NCBI GenBank assembly: GCA_021927905.1
Contig: BLLK01000062.1
Span: 496,001 to 560,000 of the forward strand
DNA from: Chaetoceros tenuissimus
Taxonomy: Eukaryota; Bacillariophyta; Thalassiosirophyceae; Chaetocerotales; Chaetocerotaceae
Direction of reading: 5' to 3'
DNA length: 64,000 nucleotides
The notes beneath the pieces are model-generated. The model worked only from the letters and a program-made list of their open reading frames with translations. It was not told where the DNA came from and made no database searches. The translations under genes were made by a program, and so were the position numbers. Below, one piece after another: positions 12,395 to 23,554 of this stretch. The first letter of the stretch is position 1. Each line of letters opens with the position of its first letter.

Positions 12395-13229
12395 TCTTGT
12401 CATTCTAATCAAGTCTATTTCTAGAGTAGCAGCAGGGCGCCAGATTACTAGATTCAGAAATGGATCATCAATTTGCATCCTAAACGTACATTCAAAAAGC
12501 TATGCTCCTTTCAATACTCCTTACGTCAACAATATTAACTTGAGTGAATCTTTCCGGCAATTCTCCATCGATAACAAGTCCAACCTTGGTCAAGAATATT
12601 ATGAAAAGGCAAAACAACATTTACGCCAACATGAAAAATCTCTTCAAGAAAAACAGCAACAACAAGAAAATCAACAATATAATTCCAAAAGTGGACTACA
12701 AGTTGTCAAAAAGATTATCAATCAAGTTCGTCAAGAGCGTAAAGAACAATTGAATGGAATTGAAATACATCACTCGCAAGTCAAGGAGAAAGCGAATGAT
12801 TTGGAGTTGGCAAAGGAGTTTATGCAAATTGCTGCATTTCGGTATGGATTTAATCATGCGATTGTATCACTTGCCAATGATTTATTGACTAAACAAGATT
12901 TTGATTTGGATTAGGAGTTGAAATATGTTTATGGTTTGGATCGTAATGATTTAGTTTTTGATTTGGGAGAGTTGCAACATTGTCCTAGTGGAGCTCATGT
13001 AGCTATGAAATTGTATGAATTCGCTGGAGCGAATGATTGTGCTGAAGCGTGGTTTAATCTAGGTCATTTGCTTTGGACGGGGCATGAAATTGAAAATAAT
13101 GTAGAGAAAAGTATCGAAGCTGATATGGATAGGGCGATGGAATGTTTTGAAAAGGCTGTGAAACTTGGTGATGACGATGTAAAACTAAAGCAAAGTAATT
13201 ATAAATACTACATTGTCACTACTTTTTGA
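12395..13229 (+). pseudogene. Sel1-repeat protein, N-terminal half, broken copy (unit A)
   Basis: Homologous to the full-length Sel1 gene at 57891-59246 over its first ~270 codons. The start codon present in the other copies is lost with a short deletion near 12400. An in-frame TAG at about 12912-12914 replaces a Lys/Glu pair. The 3' end switches at about 13180 from Sel1 sequence to an unrelated tail ending in YYIVTTF, exactly as in units B and C. Residues in the second half (YGLDRND, FNLGHLLWTG) are closer to the full-length gene than to units B and C. It lies 145 bp from the convergent cyclase stop. Confidence 0.85.
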
Positions 13230-13373
13230 TGGGTATCTACTCCGGTCCAATCAGGCTTTGAACATTTATACATCTAATTTGATGGCATCGTAGGGTTAGT
13301 GTAGGTTCAGATTAATGAAACAATTTCTATTTTAGGATTCTGCATGCTCGTCGATAACAAAAGCAATCACAAA

Positions 13374-16300
13374 TCACACTGGTCGAAGCTTTCTTATCTT
13401 TGTTAAGTCCATCTCGTATTCATCTGTCTCTACAAAATCTTTCAATTTATCGTAAATTGGTTTGATCTCGCAAAAAGCAGAGTATAGTCTGTCGCCTCCA
13501 TCCTTTCCTTCAATGACTTCCATTGATCTACAAGCAAGCTGGGAAGCATTCCTGAGCAATATCCTTCGTTTCTGGACGTTAGTCTCCAACGATGACAGCT
13601 TCAAGCAAATTTCAGCATGTGTAGTCATTGGTCCTCTACCGAAGTTCGCACAAGATGCTTCAACTTGATCGTTCAGTACAAGATTTTTCATATCCATAGC
13701 CCAGTTATAATATTCATCATTGATTTTGTCAATACTTCCTTCAAGATAAAGATCTATATCTAGCAAGACCTTCAATCCTTTGAATGTCGGTTTCATAGGA
13801 GTGAAGCCATCCTTTCCATAATACTGATCAAATGGCTCAAATGCATATTTGAAAAGTAGATCTTGGATTCTTTTGTACTGTTTGTTCGATCTTAATACCC
13901 AAATAATCGGATACAAAATGCACATTGAATTATGAACATTCTTCAAGTCCATAGAAGGAAGTAAGCTATCAATTATCTCATTGATAAGACTCATAGCTTC
14001 TTCATGGCGGTTGAGGTGAACACAGCATATCGCATGGAAACTAAAATCTTGGGCACATCTATCGCTTGCGTAGAGCTCGCTAATTATCGCAGAATGTTTT
14101 CTAGGATCATAGACTTTCTTCAATTCTAGATGAACCTCCGTAGCCTCTTGAAACTTTTCTTCCCTATGTAGAGTCTCGGATTTCATTGCCAGAGCTCTAC
14201 CGTAATGGACAGGATCTCCGTTCCTCTCTGCTTCGAGTACAAAGCTATCTGCAAGTTGAATTTCATAGGAAAGCTGTTCGGACGGAGCCACCACATTTCC
14301 GTATTTGAGTACCATGGACATTCCACTGTATATTGGAAATATAAATGACCTTTGCTCTATTTCGGACGCAACGGGAGCTCTTTTTAATATCTAAAATGTG
14401 GTGAGAAAATGCACTGATATACACAGAGAAAACATTGGTTTTCAAATAGACTTACTGAGAGAGCATCCTCAAATGCATTTTTTGCATAAGAGAATTGTAA
14501 TTTGTTTAACTCATTCGTCTTCTGACTCGGACCGGCAGAACCATGTGCTTGCCCTTTGCAAATTAGCAATTGAATCACTAGTTTTAATGTTTGCTCATCA
14601 AATGACTCTAAAACTTTAGGAGCAAAACCCGAGACTCGACTTTCATCCTCTGCACATTCATATTTCCTCCAAATATCTAAAGCATCATTGTAAACTTCTA
14701 TTCCTTGCTCATTTAATCCAAGTATTTTGAAGCTTTTCCCAACGTTCAAGGCAACTAAAGCCGCTGGGACTTTTTCTTCGGCTTCTCTCCAGTGTCTAAA
14801 AAGTTTCAACTTTATTCTATAGTTTCTCATGCTTTGATTTGGATACATTTCTTCGATGGCGAAAGCAGCATATTTATTTATATCATGTTTGAAGGAATCC
14901 AAGATTATTGACTGAATCAATCTTTTCCAACTGCTGTGCTGGAAGGAGTAGAAGACTTTTCCAACTTCCTCAGTCTCATCTCCTAATTCATCATCATGAT
15001 CATTGATATTATTGTCTATTAGTTCTTCAATTATTCCACATTTCACGGCTTGCTCTAATGCATGTATGACCTCAGCAATATGCTGTTCTCTCTCATCGTC
15101 TCCGATGGACATTAGCCTAGTGGATATTCCTACTATTTCCTCTACTTCAAAAGATGTTCCTATTACACATGCTATTTGAAGTACTTTTCTAGTCATTTCA
15201 TCTAACTTGTCAATTTGCTGAAGGAATATTTCATCAGTATCCGCAAAACGGACGTCATCATACTATGAAATAATTAAAGTTGAGTTCTTAAATCTTGAGA
15301 AGATTCGAATAACATAAACATACATGACTCACCAACGATGTATTCCAACCAATTTTATTATCATTTGTTGTGCCATAGAGCTCGTTCTGGATACAATTTT
15401 TCAGAATCATGGACGTAAAGAGCGCAATCCCCCGCGAGTTCGCATAAATATCTTCTATAAACGAATCATCAATATCTGTAGGATCAGTTTTGAACAATGA
15501 CGAAGCGAATAGTCTCACATCTGCTTTGGAAAGAGGTTCAACATTCATCTCATGAAATTGCCCAGCTTTCTTATGCTTCCCATGCAGTTTCGTCCAAAAG
15601 TCTTCATCAACTGTTAAAGGAATTTCATCTAAAGGTCTAGAGCCACATATTATGGATAAGTTCTTGCCCTGCTCGAATATCCTCTCTATTACTTTCCACG
15701 ATAGATTGTCCATGTACTGCACATCATCGAGCGCCAAAATTATAACGTCGACATGTTCAGAAGACAAAAGAAACACTTGGGCCATGAATGATATAATTTC
15801 GGAGAGTTTCGGCGCTTTTTTCACTTCTTTCATTCTTAGCTTCGAGCTGCCAAGCAAGTGATGACCAACTATTTCTACAAATCCTTCAGGAGCGTTCAGT
15901 TGTATGCAAATCTCTTGCAATCGCTCAAAAATAGACACCCTCTGGGAATCTATCGATGAAATACTACCCGACAGTTTTTGTTGAACAGAGTCAGTTCCCA
16001 GGGACCCCCTCTCAGATTCCTCTCCTTTAGATCCTTCGCTTAGCAAGTCACGAAAGATCGAACGAAAAAGACTGAAAGGTATAAGTTTATCCCCATCGCA
16101 ACTAATATTCCTAGTCACAATTGAACTTCTTTTCCTCAACATGAGCTTCTTCCTACATCGAGCTATCGCTTTTACCATAAGAGAGGTTTTCCCAGATCCC
16201 GAGTCCCCATACATGAAGGTCATTCCTGACTCACATTTTCCTTCTGCTACTTCAATCGTTTTTTGCTCTATTTTTGATAGTTCCTTCTTACGTCCGACAA

Positions 16301-18242
16301 AGTCTGGATCCTCTCTACCCCATCGGGCCTCTTTTGCTGTTAAAGGCTGAAAAACTGGTACAAGATTTGAATACCCTTTAGCTTTTACTGGTGGAAATGC
16401 GATGAAGTTGAACTGCCTAGCTTTCTGGCGAATTTCATCGTCAACAAGAAGACTGTGATTCTTTTTGTGACCCATTAATCTAGCGGCTAAATTCACAGAA
16501 GGTCCAAGTACAGCATATTCATGTCTCTCGACACTACCTACAACTCCACAATAGGCTCTGCCAGAAGTAGCCCCTAATTTGCTATCTATGCCTAAATCGT
16601 TTGCCAATGATTCGTGAATGAACTTACATGTTGGCAATACCCTTTCCGAAATCATGTCAGGAAAAGTTGAACCGCGTAGTCCAAACGTCCCGATGAGTAC
16701 GACACCTTTTCAAAGCAAGACATAAAATCTAGTGAGATGAAGGGTACAAATGACTTGGTATTTACTCTAAACACTCAACCTACCTTTGTCATCAACAATA
16801 TACTGTCGTAGATGACCCTTATAATAATCAAGAGTAGCTGTGACGGTATTCATAATGTTGTTCAAAAGTTCAATAGTTTGATTATTTCTTTTCTCATCAT
16901 GGGACAATCTTGCATCAATTTTTGGCATGATGAAAATTGTCACAACAGATCTAAGCTCTGCTTCTGATCTGAATTTTTCTTTTTCCATACCAAGCATCAT
17001 ATCTCTAGTGCTTGGTTGTTTATAGCGAGGTTCGTGATTTGATGAAGATAAAAGCTTCCGATGTCCATCAGTCAACACAACTGGATGAATATACTGACAC
17101 AGAAGAGATTGGAAACGATGTAGATATTCGATATCTTCTTTCTCTACAATCGACAGTATGTTGTCAGTGACGAGTGACCCTAAAGACAAGGACTTGCCTA
17201 ACATCATGGCAGGCTTTTCAACTTTATGGAAAAAAGCGTCTTCAGCCCTTGCAATCACTATGCTACTGGTATCCTTTGTTTCTATGGGCTGTTTTGTCGC
17301 ATCAAGGTTCAAGTAAGCCTGTGCTTCTACTGAGGCTCGAAGTTCACCCAATTCAGCCAAATCACAGGATTCAGCAACCTGATCAATTGTATCACCCAGA
17401 ACAAGATATTCTTTTCTATGCTCATTTCCAACATGAAGTCCAAACATTTCTCCTACACCAAGTCCACAATGTACGTTCAGAGTTGCCACTGCATCGGTCA
17501 CGTTTCTATTACTCCCAACCAGTTGTTCGTTGTATATTGGATAGTCGGAGCATTTTGCCACAATTTCTGCTCCACAAGTAGCTGCAATATTAACACATTG
17601 TTCTAAATCTAAATGATCTTGCATTCTCCATTCAGCAAAGATTGCATCTCCAGCAAATTTTAGAATGTCACCCTTGTGCGAGATAACCTCATTGCAAATG
17701 GCTTGAAAATAAGAATTAATAGCTTTCGATAGACTTTCCACATCCAACTCTTGTGAGATTTTTGTAAATCCCGACATATCTATAAATAATAGTGCAGCCT
17801 TGTAAGCTTTCTTATGTGGAAGCCGCCTCTGGGGATCATCTCTATTACTCTTTTTGGAACTTTGAAGTGACTTTACACTAAATGCTTTGGCAAGACTCCG
17901 TCTCAACTCTTGCTCATTATTAGGAGCCTGCCAATCAGAAATGGAATATGGATCTTTTGCTTCATGCCTAATGTGTTCTAAAACACATTGAGGTACATGT
18001 CTTCCTAACCAATAAATTGATTCTAGAACAGGGGCTCGTTCATCACTTATATTTGTCTCAATTGATAGCAGACTCGCCATTCGTTCTTTCAAACCCCTAT
18101 CATGTTCTATTATTGCAACATCTTCACTCAGAGGCTTACTTTCATAAATAACTGGTTGATCTATATTATATTCATAAGAATGGACTGATATGGACGTAGG
18201 TGGACCCCTCCTAGAAGAACTAGTGGAACTAGACCATTGCAT
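13374..18242 (-). CDS. Soluble-type adenylyl cyclase, unit A (4 exons, 1551 aa)
   Basis: Exons 16784-18242, 15333-16705, 14456-15262 and 13374-14390 join in frame through GT-AG introns of 65-80 bp. The protein would make cAMP from ATP in the cytosol, like animal ADCY10. The first class III cyclase domain has the metal-binding FIDMSGFT and KFAGDAIF aspartates. The second carries the SGRAYCGVVGS and LGPSVNLAARLMG motifs typical of sAC. An NTPase module follows, with Walker A (GDSGSGKTS) and Walker B (VIILALDD), then a helical TPR-like C-terminus. Compared with unit C, the first ~35 residues are missing: homology stops near 18231 and the ATG at 18242 is supplied by chance sequence. A 2-bp indel near 13410 also replaces the last ~20 residues. 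It may be expressed, but both ends are altered. Confidence 0.8.
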
Positions 18243-19170
18243 CTAGCCACCTAGTGCATATACTATTTACACTTCATTCTTTCCTAACTGGTAGGTTAAA
18301 AGCATACTTCTCTTAGAAGAGGAAAGCTGATAGATGAAGACACAGAATCCCCCCTTTTTTTTTATTTTCTTTCTCTTGCAATGTAAAATATTTGTTCAAA
18401 TAGAAGAAAATGTTTTTGGTGTTCATACAAACATCATATTGTTAAGAAAAAAATATCTAATGTGGTGAATTTTCTTGAGCGGCAGAGCTCTTATCATTAT
18501 TTTTTAGAAAAATATTCTTTGGTAACAAAAGAAGCCAAGAGAATTGAGAGTTAAGTTACTACAAAGGCACAGTCCGACGTAAAGTGGTTTGGAAACAATG
18601 TATCTTCTCGAATTTGCTTTCGTAGAGAGTAAAGAAGAATGCTTTGATGGTCAAAGATTTCTTTGTGAATACTGCAAGATGATTATAACGCAAATACAAT
18701 CACTCTTTGTAATCATTTGATTTTCAAAAAAAGAATATATATACTGCTGTAGACAGAGTCACGAACAAGGCTAAACAAAGCTCAGAAACTTGATGTTTGG
18801 TCCATTGTTATCTTTCACATGGGCAAGCTGGATCAGAATTTCGCAACAAGTTCGAATGTAGTTTCTTTGTTCCTCCTCATGAAGAGAAACGCTGAGAATG
18901 AGTGATTTCCAATCAAATGCTACAACAGCTCTTGTAAGAATCAGAAGAAACCCTTTTTTCTACACGATTATTGACAGCAATCCAAAGCTCAAGAATTTTT
19001 CAGCAATACTGTGCTAGCTAATACACTTGCTCTTCATTTTTCTCAAATCCTTCATGCTTCATATGGAATATGATGTGCACGATATTCATTCATTATTTGT
19101 TACTTCCTTCGTGTCGTTTGCGGGTGAAAGAATGAAGATAGCGAGACAATGGCTGAATTTTGATCGGTCA

Positions 19171-19217
19171 CTAGGGTTAGGGTTGTAACCCTAACAAACC
19201 CTAACCCTAGCCAGGGT
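19171..19217. repeat. Interstitial telomere-like motifs, inverted (1)
   Basis: CTAGGGTTAGGG is followed within four bases by AACCCTAAC and a second CCCTAACCCTAG block. TTAGGG and its complement thus meet head to head. TTAGGG is the common stramenopile/diatom telomere unit. The arrays are too short to be a chromosome end. Confidence 0.85.
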
Positions 19218-19360
19218 TGAAATGAAAGACTGTATTTGATTCTGATACCATCAGAGATGCAAGGTTCAAGATTTTAGCAAGCGTTTTAATTGTAGGTGGT
19301 TGCTATTCGTTATTTACTTCCTAGATGTAGGTGTTGCCTGTGAGAAGATAGCAAGATAAC

Positions 19361-19391
19361 TAGAGTTAGGGCTGCAACCCTAACCCTAATT
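19361..19391. repeat. Interstitial telomere-like motifs, inverted (2)
   Basis: A slightly degenerate TTAGGG block is followed by GCAACCCTAACCCTAAT. It is the counterpart of 25291-25322, where both arms are cleaner. Confidence 0.8.
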
Positions 19392-19537
19392 GCATCGTTT
19401 CAAGCATGAGATCCTTTTATCATGATGAAGAGTTTCCAGAGTGTAGGACAAAGAGGCAATGCTACTATGATGTGCTGTTTGTATTCATTATATTGTTTTG
19501 CTCCTTGTTCTCATGTTGATCGGTGATGACTACAAGT

Positions 19538-19636
19538 TAGAGGGTTAGGGTTTAGGGTTTCAAATTATGGTTTCTAGGGTTAGGGTTGCAACCCTAATCC
19601 TAGCTAGCAGCAACATTGCACAACCCTAACCCTAAT
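19538..19636. repeat. Interstitial telomere-like motifs, inverted (3)
   Basis: A cluster of AGGGTTAGGGTTTAGGG, then CTAGGGTTAGGGTTGCAACC, then AACCCTAACCCTAA after a short spacer. It is duplicated at 25469-25570. The central motif is a near-perfect palindrome around TTGCAA. Confidence 0.88.
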
Positions 19637-20265
19637 AACAAATACATTCCTCTCCCTTCACCTTGAGAGATGCTTTGACTTTGTATCAATCGAAGATGTA
19701 CGTATGTGAATTTAGTACAAAGTGGAAAGAAACGAATTGTGTCGTCTTGCTGCTTACGTGTAGGTACCTTTGCTGTGCTACTGCTGCTATGCCCCTTGCT
19801 CGACAGACGGGGAGACGAAAATGGAATGAATCTTGATTATTTTTAATGTGCTTCGATGTTTTCCAACAATATTTCTATTTCGCCATGGTATTAATTCCAA
19901 TATCAGCAAGTAGTGGAAGATACATTGTACTTGTAGGCGTCATCAAATTTATATCAAAAAGGATTTTATCCACAGAACTTGGCTTTGATGAAGTAGAAGT
20001 GGCCGTCTGTTAAACGTCCTCGTTGACAAATAAGTAAAGAGTGAGGATTGTATGAATAAGCTAATCTTCTATTAGAAAAATGACGAATAATTCAACGATG
20101 CTATTTTTCATTAGATAGAACAGAGATAAAATAGGAAAATCCATTAAATACCTCAACCACACGCAGTAGTATAAAATGTATAATGTATCAGTAATACAAC
20201 TCAGCAGTTCAAGAATACTAGATTGCTTGATATCAAGTAGAGAAAGGTCTTCTCTTGAGTTAGAT

Positions 20266-21021
20266 CTACTCATTCCAGCCACGTCTGATGGCAGTCTCAT
20301 GCCAAACTTCATCCCAATACTCAGAATCTCTTGGATTTCTCCTGAATCTAATTACATAGTTGTCATTTGGACCAACTTTCAGGATTTCTCCATTCCAAAG
20401 TTCAGCTAAACCAGTGGTGACTTTGCTGTGTTCAAGCCAGTAGACATGAACCTTCTCCCCCTCATAGAATGAGCCTAACTTGTCAAGTTCTGCGTCCTTG
20501 TTGGCAAGAGCTTGTTTGGTATTCTTCTTCACATTGACAAGTTCTGCGTCCTTGTCGGCAAGAGCTTGTTTGGTATCCTGAAGCTGTTCTCCAAGTGCTT
20601 GAATTGTTGCAATTGCTTCAAGAAGCTTTAGCTCAATGCCTTCTTTCTTGGATAGAATTTGCATACCACAATTGATGAGTTCACAAATATCATCTGTGGC
20701 TTCGGCAAGTTTTGCCTCTAATTCCTCCTTCCTCATGGTGGTGGTGTCAGTAGAAGGCATTGTCTCCTGCAAGTTGTGTACAGACGAATCATCAATGGCA
20801 GCACTGGGAACGACGGAGGTATCAGCAAGGTTGTTATTGATATCTTCAGTGAGTTCTGCCTCGAATTCCTCCCTGTTCTCCTCAGTGGCCTTGGAGGAGA
20901 CAACAGTATAATTCTTGAAGGGAGAACTTGGAACAAGGGGGGTACCAGCATCTCGTCCCATTTGCATACTACGTGAAGCAAGTGGTGAAAACAGAGATTC
21001 AGGTGGAGAATGATCGCACAT
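20266..21021 (-). CDS. Coiled-coil protein with C-terminal barrel-like domain, unit B (251 aa)
   Basis: Paralog of the protein at 10545. The ATG at 21021 aligns with the unit A start; the frame stays open upstream to 21087, but that part is 5' leader. The N-terminal third (TPLVPSS, EEFEAELTED) matches unit A, and the hydrophobic segment is missing. The coiled coil contains a short duplicated motif (TKQALADKDAEL / TKQALANKDAEL). The C-terminal domain is intact: VHVYWLEH, LWNGEI, VGPNDNYVIRFRRNP and WHETAIRRGW. This copy gives the frame that unit A has lost. It is divergent from the Sel1 gene at 21595. Function unknown. Confidence 0.7.
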   Translation of the reverse strand: MCDHSPPESLFSPLASRSMQMGRDAGTPLVPSSPFKNYTVVSSKATEENREEFEAELTEDINNNLADTSVVPSAAIDDSSVHNLQETMPSTDTTTMRKEELEAKLAEATDDICELINCGMQILSKKEGIELKLLEAIATIQALGEQLQDTKQALADKDAELVNVKKNTKQALANKDAELDKLGSFYEGEKVHVYWLEHSKVTTGLAELWNGEILKVGPNDNYVIRFRRNPRDSEYWDEVWHETAIRRGWNE

Positions 21022-21594
21022 AATGGAAGGTAGGTACTGCACAGAAAGTTGATGTGCTCTTATTTTTATGAGCAGCATTTTCCACACATGTGTCCCTGCT
21101 TTCTCTTGCTTAACACATGTGCTTTTGGATCTTTTTCCTGTTTGAGATTTGAGAGGTGTAGTCTTGTTGGTGGGAAAGTTTACTCGGTATATAAGGTTTG
21201 GCTAATAGGTATTGGGACCCAGTATCTTGTTCTACCGTTGACTGAACGAAAGAAGATGAATTTGAAAGAAGATGCATAGGAAGTTTCTATTTATTTGTTA
21301 TCAGGTGAGTTCATCTATGTCTTTTTCAATATATAATTAGTTTTCCATCTTTTCCAGCTATAACAAGAAACAGTTAGCAACAAGCCTCCTTCATAGATGT
21401 AAGTGACGCCATTTCACCAATGACAACAGAATATATGTACAAAAACCATTCTTCGTCATCATAAACCTTCGTTCTTCACACCCTCATTCATGATCACATA
21501 TACATATCCAGATATATCCTCTCCTTCCATCTCCCAAGGCTCAGTCTGAGCAATTACGCCTACATTACACATAGATATCTTGTCACGTACGAGT
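21022..21594. promoter_or_regulatory. Shared divergent promoter region, unit B
   Basis: Colinear and very similar to the unit A spacer (11832-12394), including the conserved block at about 21206-21236 and the Sel1 5' leader. It lacks the perfect TGACGTCA palindrome found in units C and D. Confidence 0.5.
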
Positions 21595-22425
21595 ATGATT
21601 CTAATCAAGTCTATTTCTAGAGTAGCAGCAGGGCGCCAGATTACTAGATTCAGAAATGGATCATCAATTTGCATCCTAAACGTACATTCAAAAAGCTATG
21701 CTCCTTTCAATACTCCTTACGTCAACAATATTAACTTGAGTGAATCTTTCCGGCAATTCTCCATCGATAACAAGTCCAACCTTGGTCAAGAATATTATGA
21801 AAAGGCAAAACAACATTTACGCCAACATGAAAAATCTCTTCAAGAAAAACAGCAACAACAAGAAAATCAACAATATAATTCCAAAAGTGGACTACAAGTT
21901 GTCAAAAAGATTATCAATCAAGTTCGTCAAGAGCGTAAAGAACAATTGAATGGAATTGAAATTCATCACTCGCAAGTCAAGGAGAAAGCGAATGATTTAG
22001 AGTTGGCAAAGGAGTATATGCAAATTGCTGCATTTTGGCATGGATTTAATCATGCGATTGTATCACTTGCCAATGATTTATTGACTCAACAAGATTTTAA
22101 TTTGGAAAAAGAGTTGAAATATGTGTATGCCTTGGATCATAATGATTTAGTTTTTGATTTGGGAGAGTTGCAACGTTGTCCTAGTGGAGCTCATGTAGCT
22201 GTGAAACTGTATGAATTCGCTGGAGCGAATGATTGTGCTGAAGCGTGGTTTAATCTCAGTCATTTGCTTTGGATGGGACATGAAATTGAAAATAATGAAG
22301 AGAAAAGTATAGAAGCTGATATGGAAAGGGCGATGGAATGTTTTGATAAGGCGGTGAAACTTGGTGATGACGATGTAAAACTAAAGCAAAGTAATTATAA
22401 ATACTACATTGTCACTACTTTTTGA
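21595..22425 (+). CDS. Truncated mitochondrial-type Sel1 protein, unit B (276 aa)
   Basis: Begins at the first ATG (21595), giving an N-terminus rich in basic and hydroxyl residues (MILIKSISRVAAGRQITRF) that looks like a mitochondrial presequence. A Gln-rich charged helix follows, then one to two Sel1-like repeats (AGANDCAEAWFNLSHLLWMG). After VKLGDDD the homology to the full-length protein at 57891 stops and 15 unrelated residues end the frame. The frame is open throughout, so the product may be made, but it lacks most Sel1 repeats. The first ~390 bp match unit A and the rest matches unit C, so the copy is a mosaic. Confidence 0.65.
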   Translation: MILIKSISRVAAGRQITRFRNGSSICILNVHSKSYAPFNTPYVNNINLSESFRQFSIDNKSNLGQEYYEKAKQHLRQHEKSLQEKQQQQENQQYNSKSGLQVVKKIINQVRQERKEQLNGIEIHHSQVKEKANDLELAKEYMQIAAFWHGFNHAIVSLANDLLTQQDFNLEKELKYVYALDHNDLVFDLGELQRCPSGAHVAVKLYEFAGANDCAEAWFNLSHLLWMGHEIENNEEKSIEADMERAMECFDKAVKLGDDDVKLKQSNYKYYIVTTF

Positions 22426-22522
22426 TGGGTATCTACTCCGGTCCAATCAGGCTTTGAACATTTATACATCTAATTTGATGGCATCGTAGGGTTAGTGTAG
22501 GTTCAGATTAATGAAACAATTT

Positions 22523-23554
22523 CTATTTTAGGATTCTACATGCTCGTCGATAACAAAAGCAATCACAAATCACACTGGCCGAAGCTTTCTTATCCTTGTT
22601 AAGTCCATCATTGTATTCATCTGTCTCTACAAAATCTTTCAATTTATCGTAAATTGGTTTGATCTCGCAAAAAGCAGAGTATAGTCTGTCGCCTCCATCC
22701 TTTCCTTCAATGACTTCCATCGATCTACAAGCAAGCTGGGAAGCATTCCTGAGCAATATCCTTCGTTTCTGGACGTTAGTCTCCAACGATGACAGCTTCA
22801 AGCAAATTTCAGCATGTGTAGTCATTGGTCCTCTACCGAAGTTAGCACAAGATGCTTCAACTTGATCATTCAGCACAAGATTTCTCATATCCATAGCCCA
22901 GTTATGATATTCTTCATTGATCTTGTCAATACTTCCTTCAAGATACAGATCTATATCTAGTAAGATCTTCAATCCTTTGAATGTTGGTTTCATAGGAGTG
23001 AAGCCATCCTTTCCATAATACTCATCAAATGGCTCGAATGTATATTTGAAAAGTAGATCTTGGATTCTTTTGTACTGTTTGTTCGATCTTAATACCCAAA
23101 TAATCGGATACAAAATGCACATTGAATTATGAACATTCTTCAAGTCCATAGAAGGAAGTAGGCTATCAATTATCTCATTGATAAGACTCATAGCTTCTTC
23201 ATGGCGGTTGAGATGAACACAGCATATCGCATGGAAACTAAAATCTTGGGCACATCTATCGCTTGCGTAGAGCTCGCTAATTATCGCAGAATGTTTTCTA
23301 GGATCATAAACTTTCTTCAATTCTAGATGAACCTCCGTAGCCTCTTGAAACTTTTCTTCCCTATGTAGAGTCTCGGATTTCATTGCCAGAGCTCTACTGT
23401 AATGGACAGGATCTCCATTCCTCTTTGCTTCGAGTACAAAGCTATCTGCAAGTTGAATTTCATAGGAAAGCTGTTCGGACGGAGGCACCACATTTCCGTA
23501 TTTGAGTACCATGGACATTCCACTGTATATTGGAAATATAAATGATCTTTGCAA
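22523..23554 (-). pseudogene. Adenylyl cyclase last exon only (unit B)
   Basis: An open frame matches the final exon of the cyclases at 13374 and 27774 (TPR-like helical region, ending in CDCFCYRRACRILK). The match stops at about 23554 inside the exon; beyond it lies a repeat that is an inverted copy of 48.0-49.35 kb. Both cyclase domains and the NTPase module are absent. This is a truncated gene copy, kept open perhaps only because it is recent. Confidence 0.88.

Larger units (their letters stand above)
18243..20060. repeat. AT-rich duplicated spacer between units A and B
   Basis: No gene is supported. The first 0.9 kb (about 18.3-19.15 kb) is a diverged copy of the repeat at about 23.9-25.25 kb. 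From about 19390 onwards the sequence matches 25320 onwards at an almost constant offset of 5931 bp, with only a handful of differences over ~790 bp, so this part is a recent duplication. The stretch carries several interstitial TTAGGG motifs, listed separately. Confidence 0.8.

Noticed and set aside
19171-19636. Telomere motifs as a true chromosome end
   Set aside because: Units are few, occur in both orientations and are flanked by unique and genic DNA on both sides.
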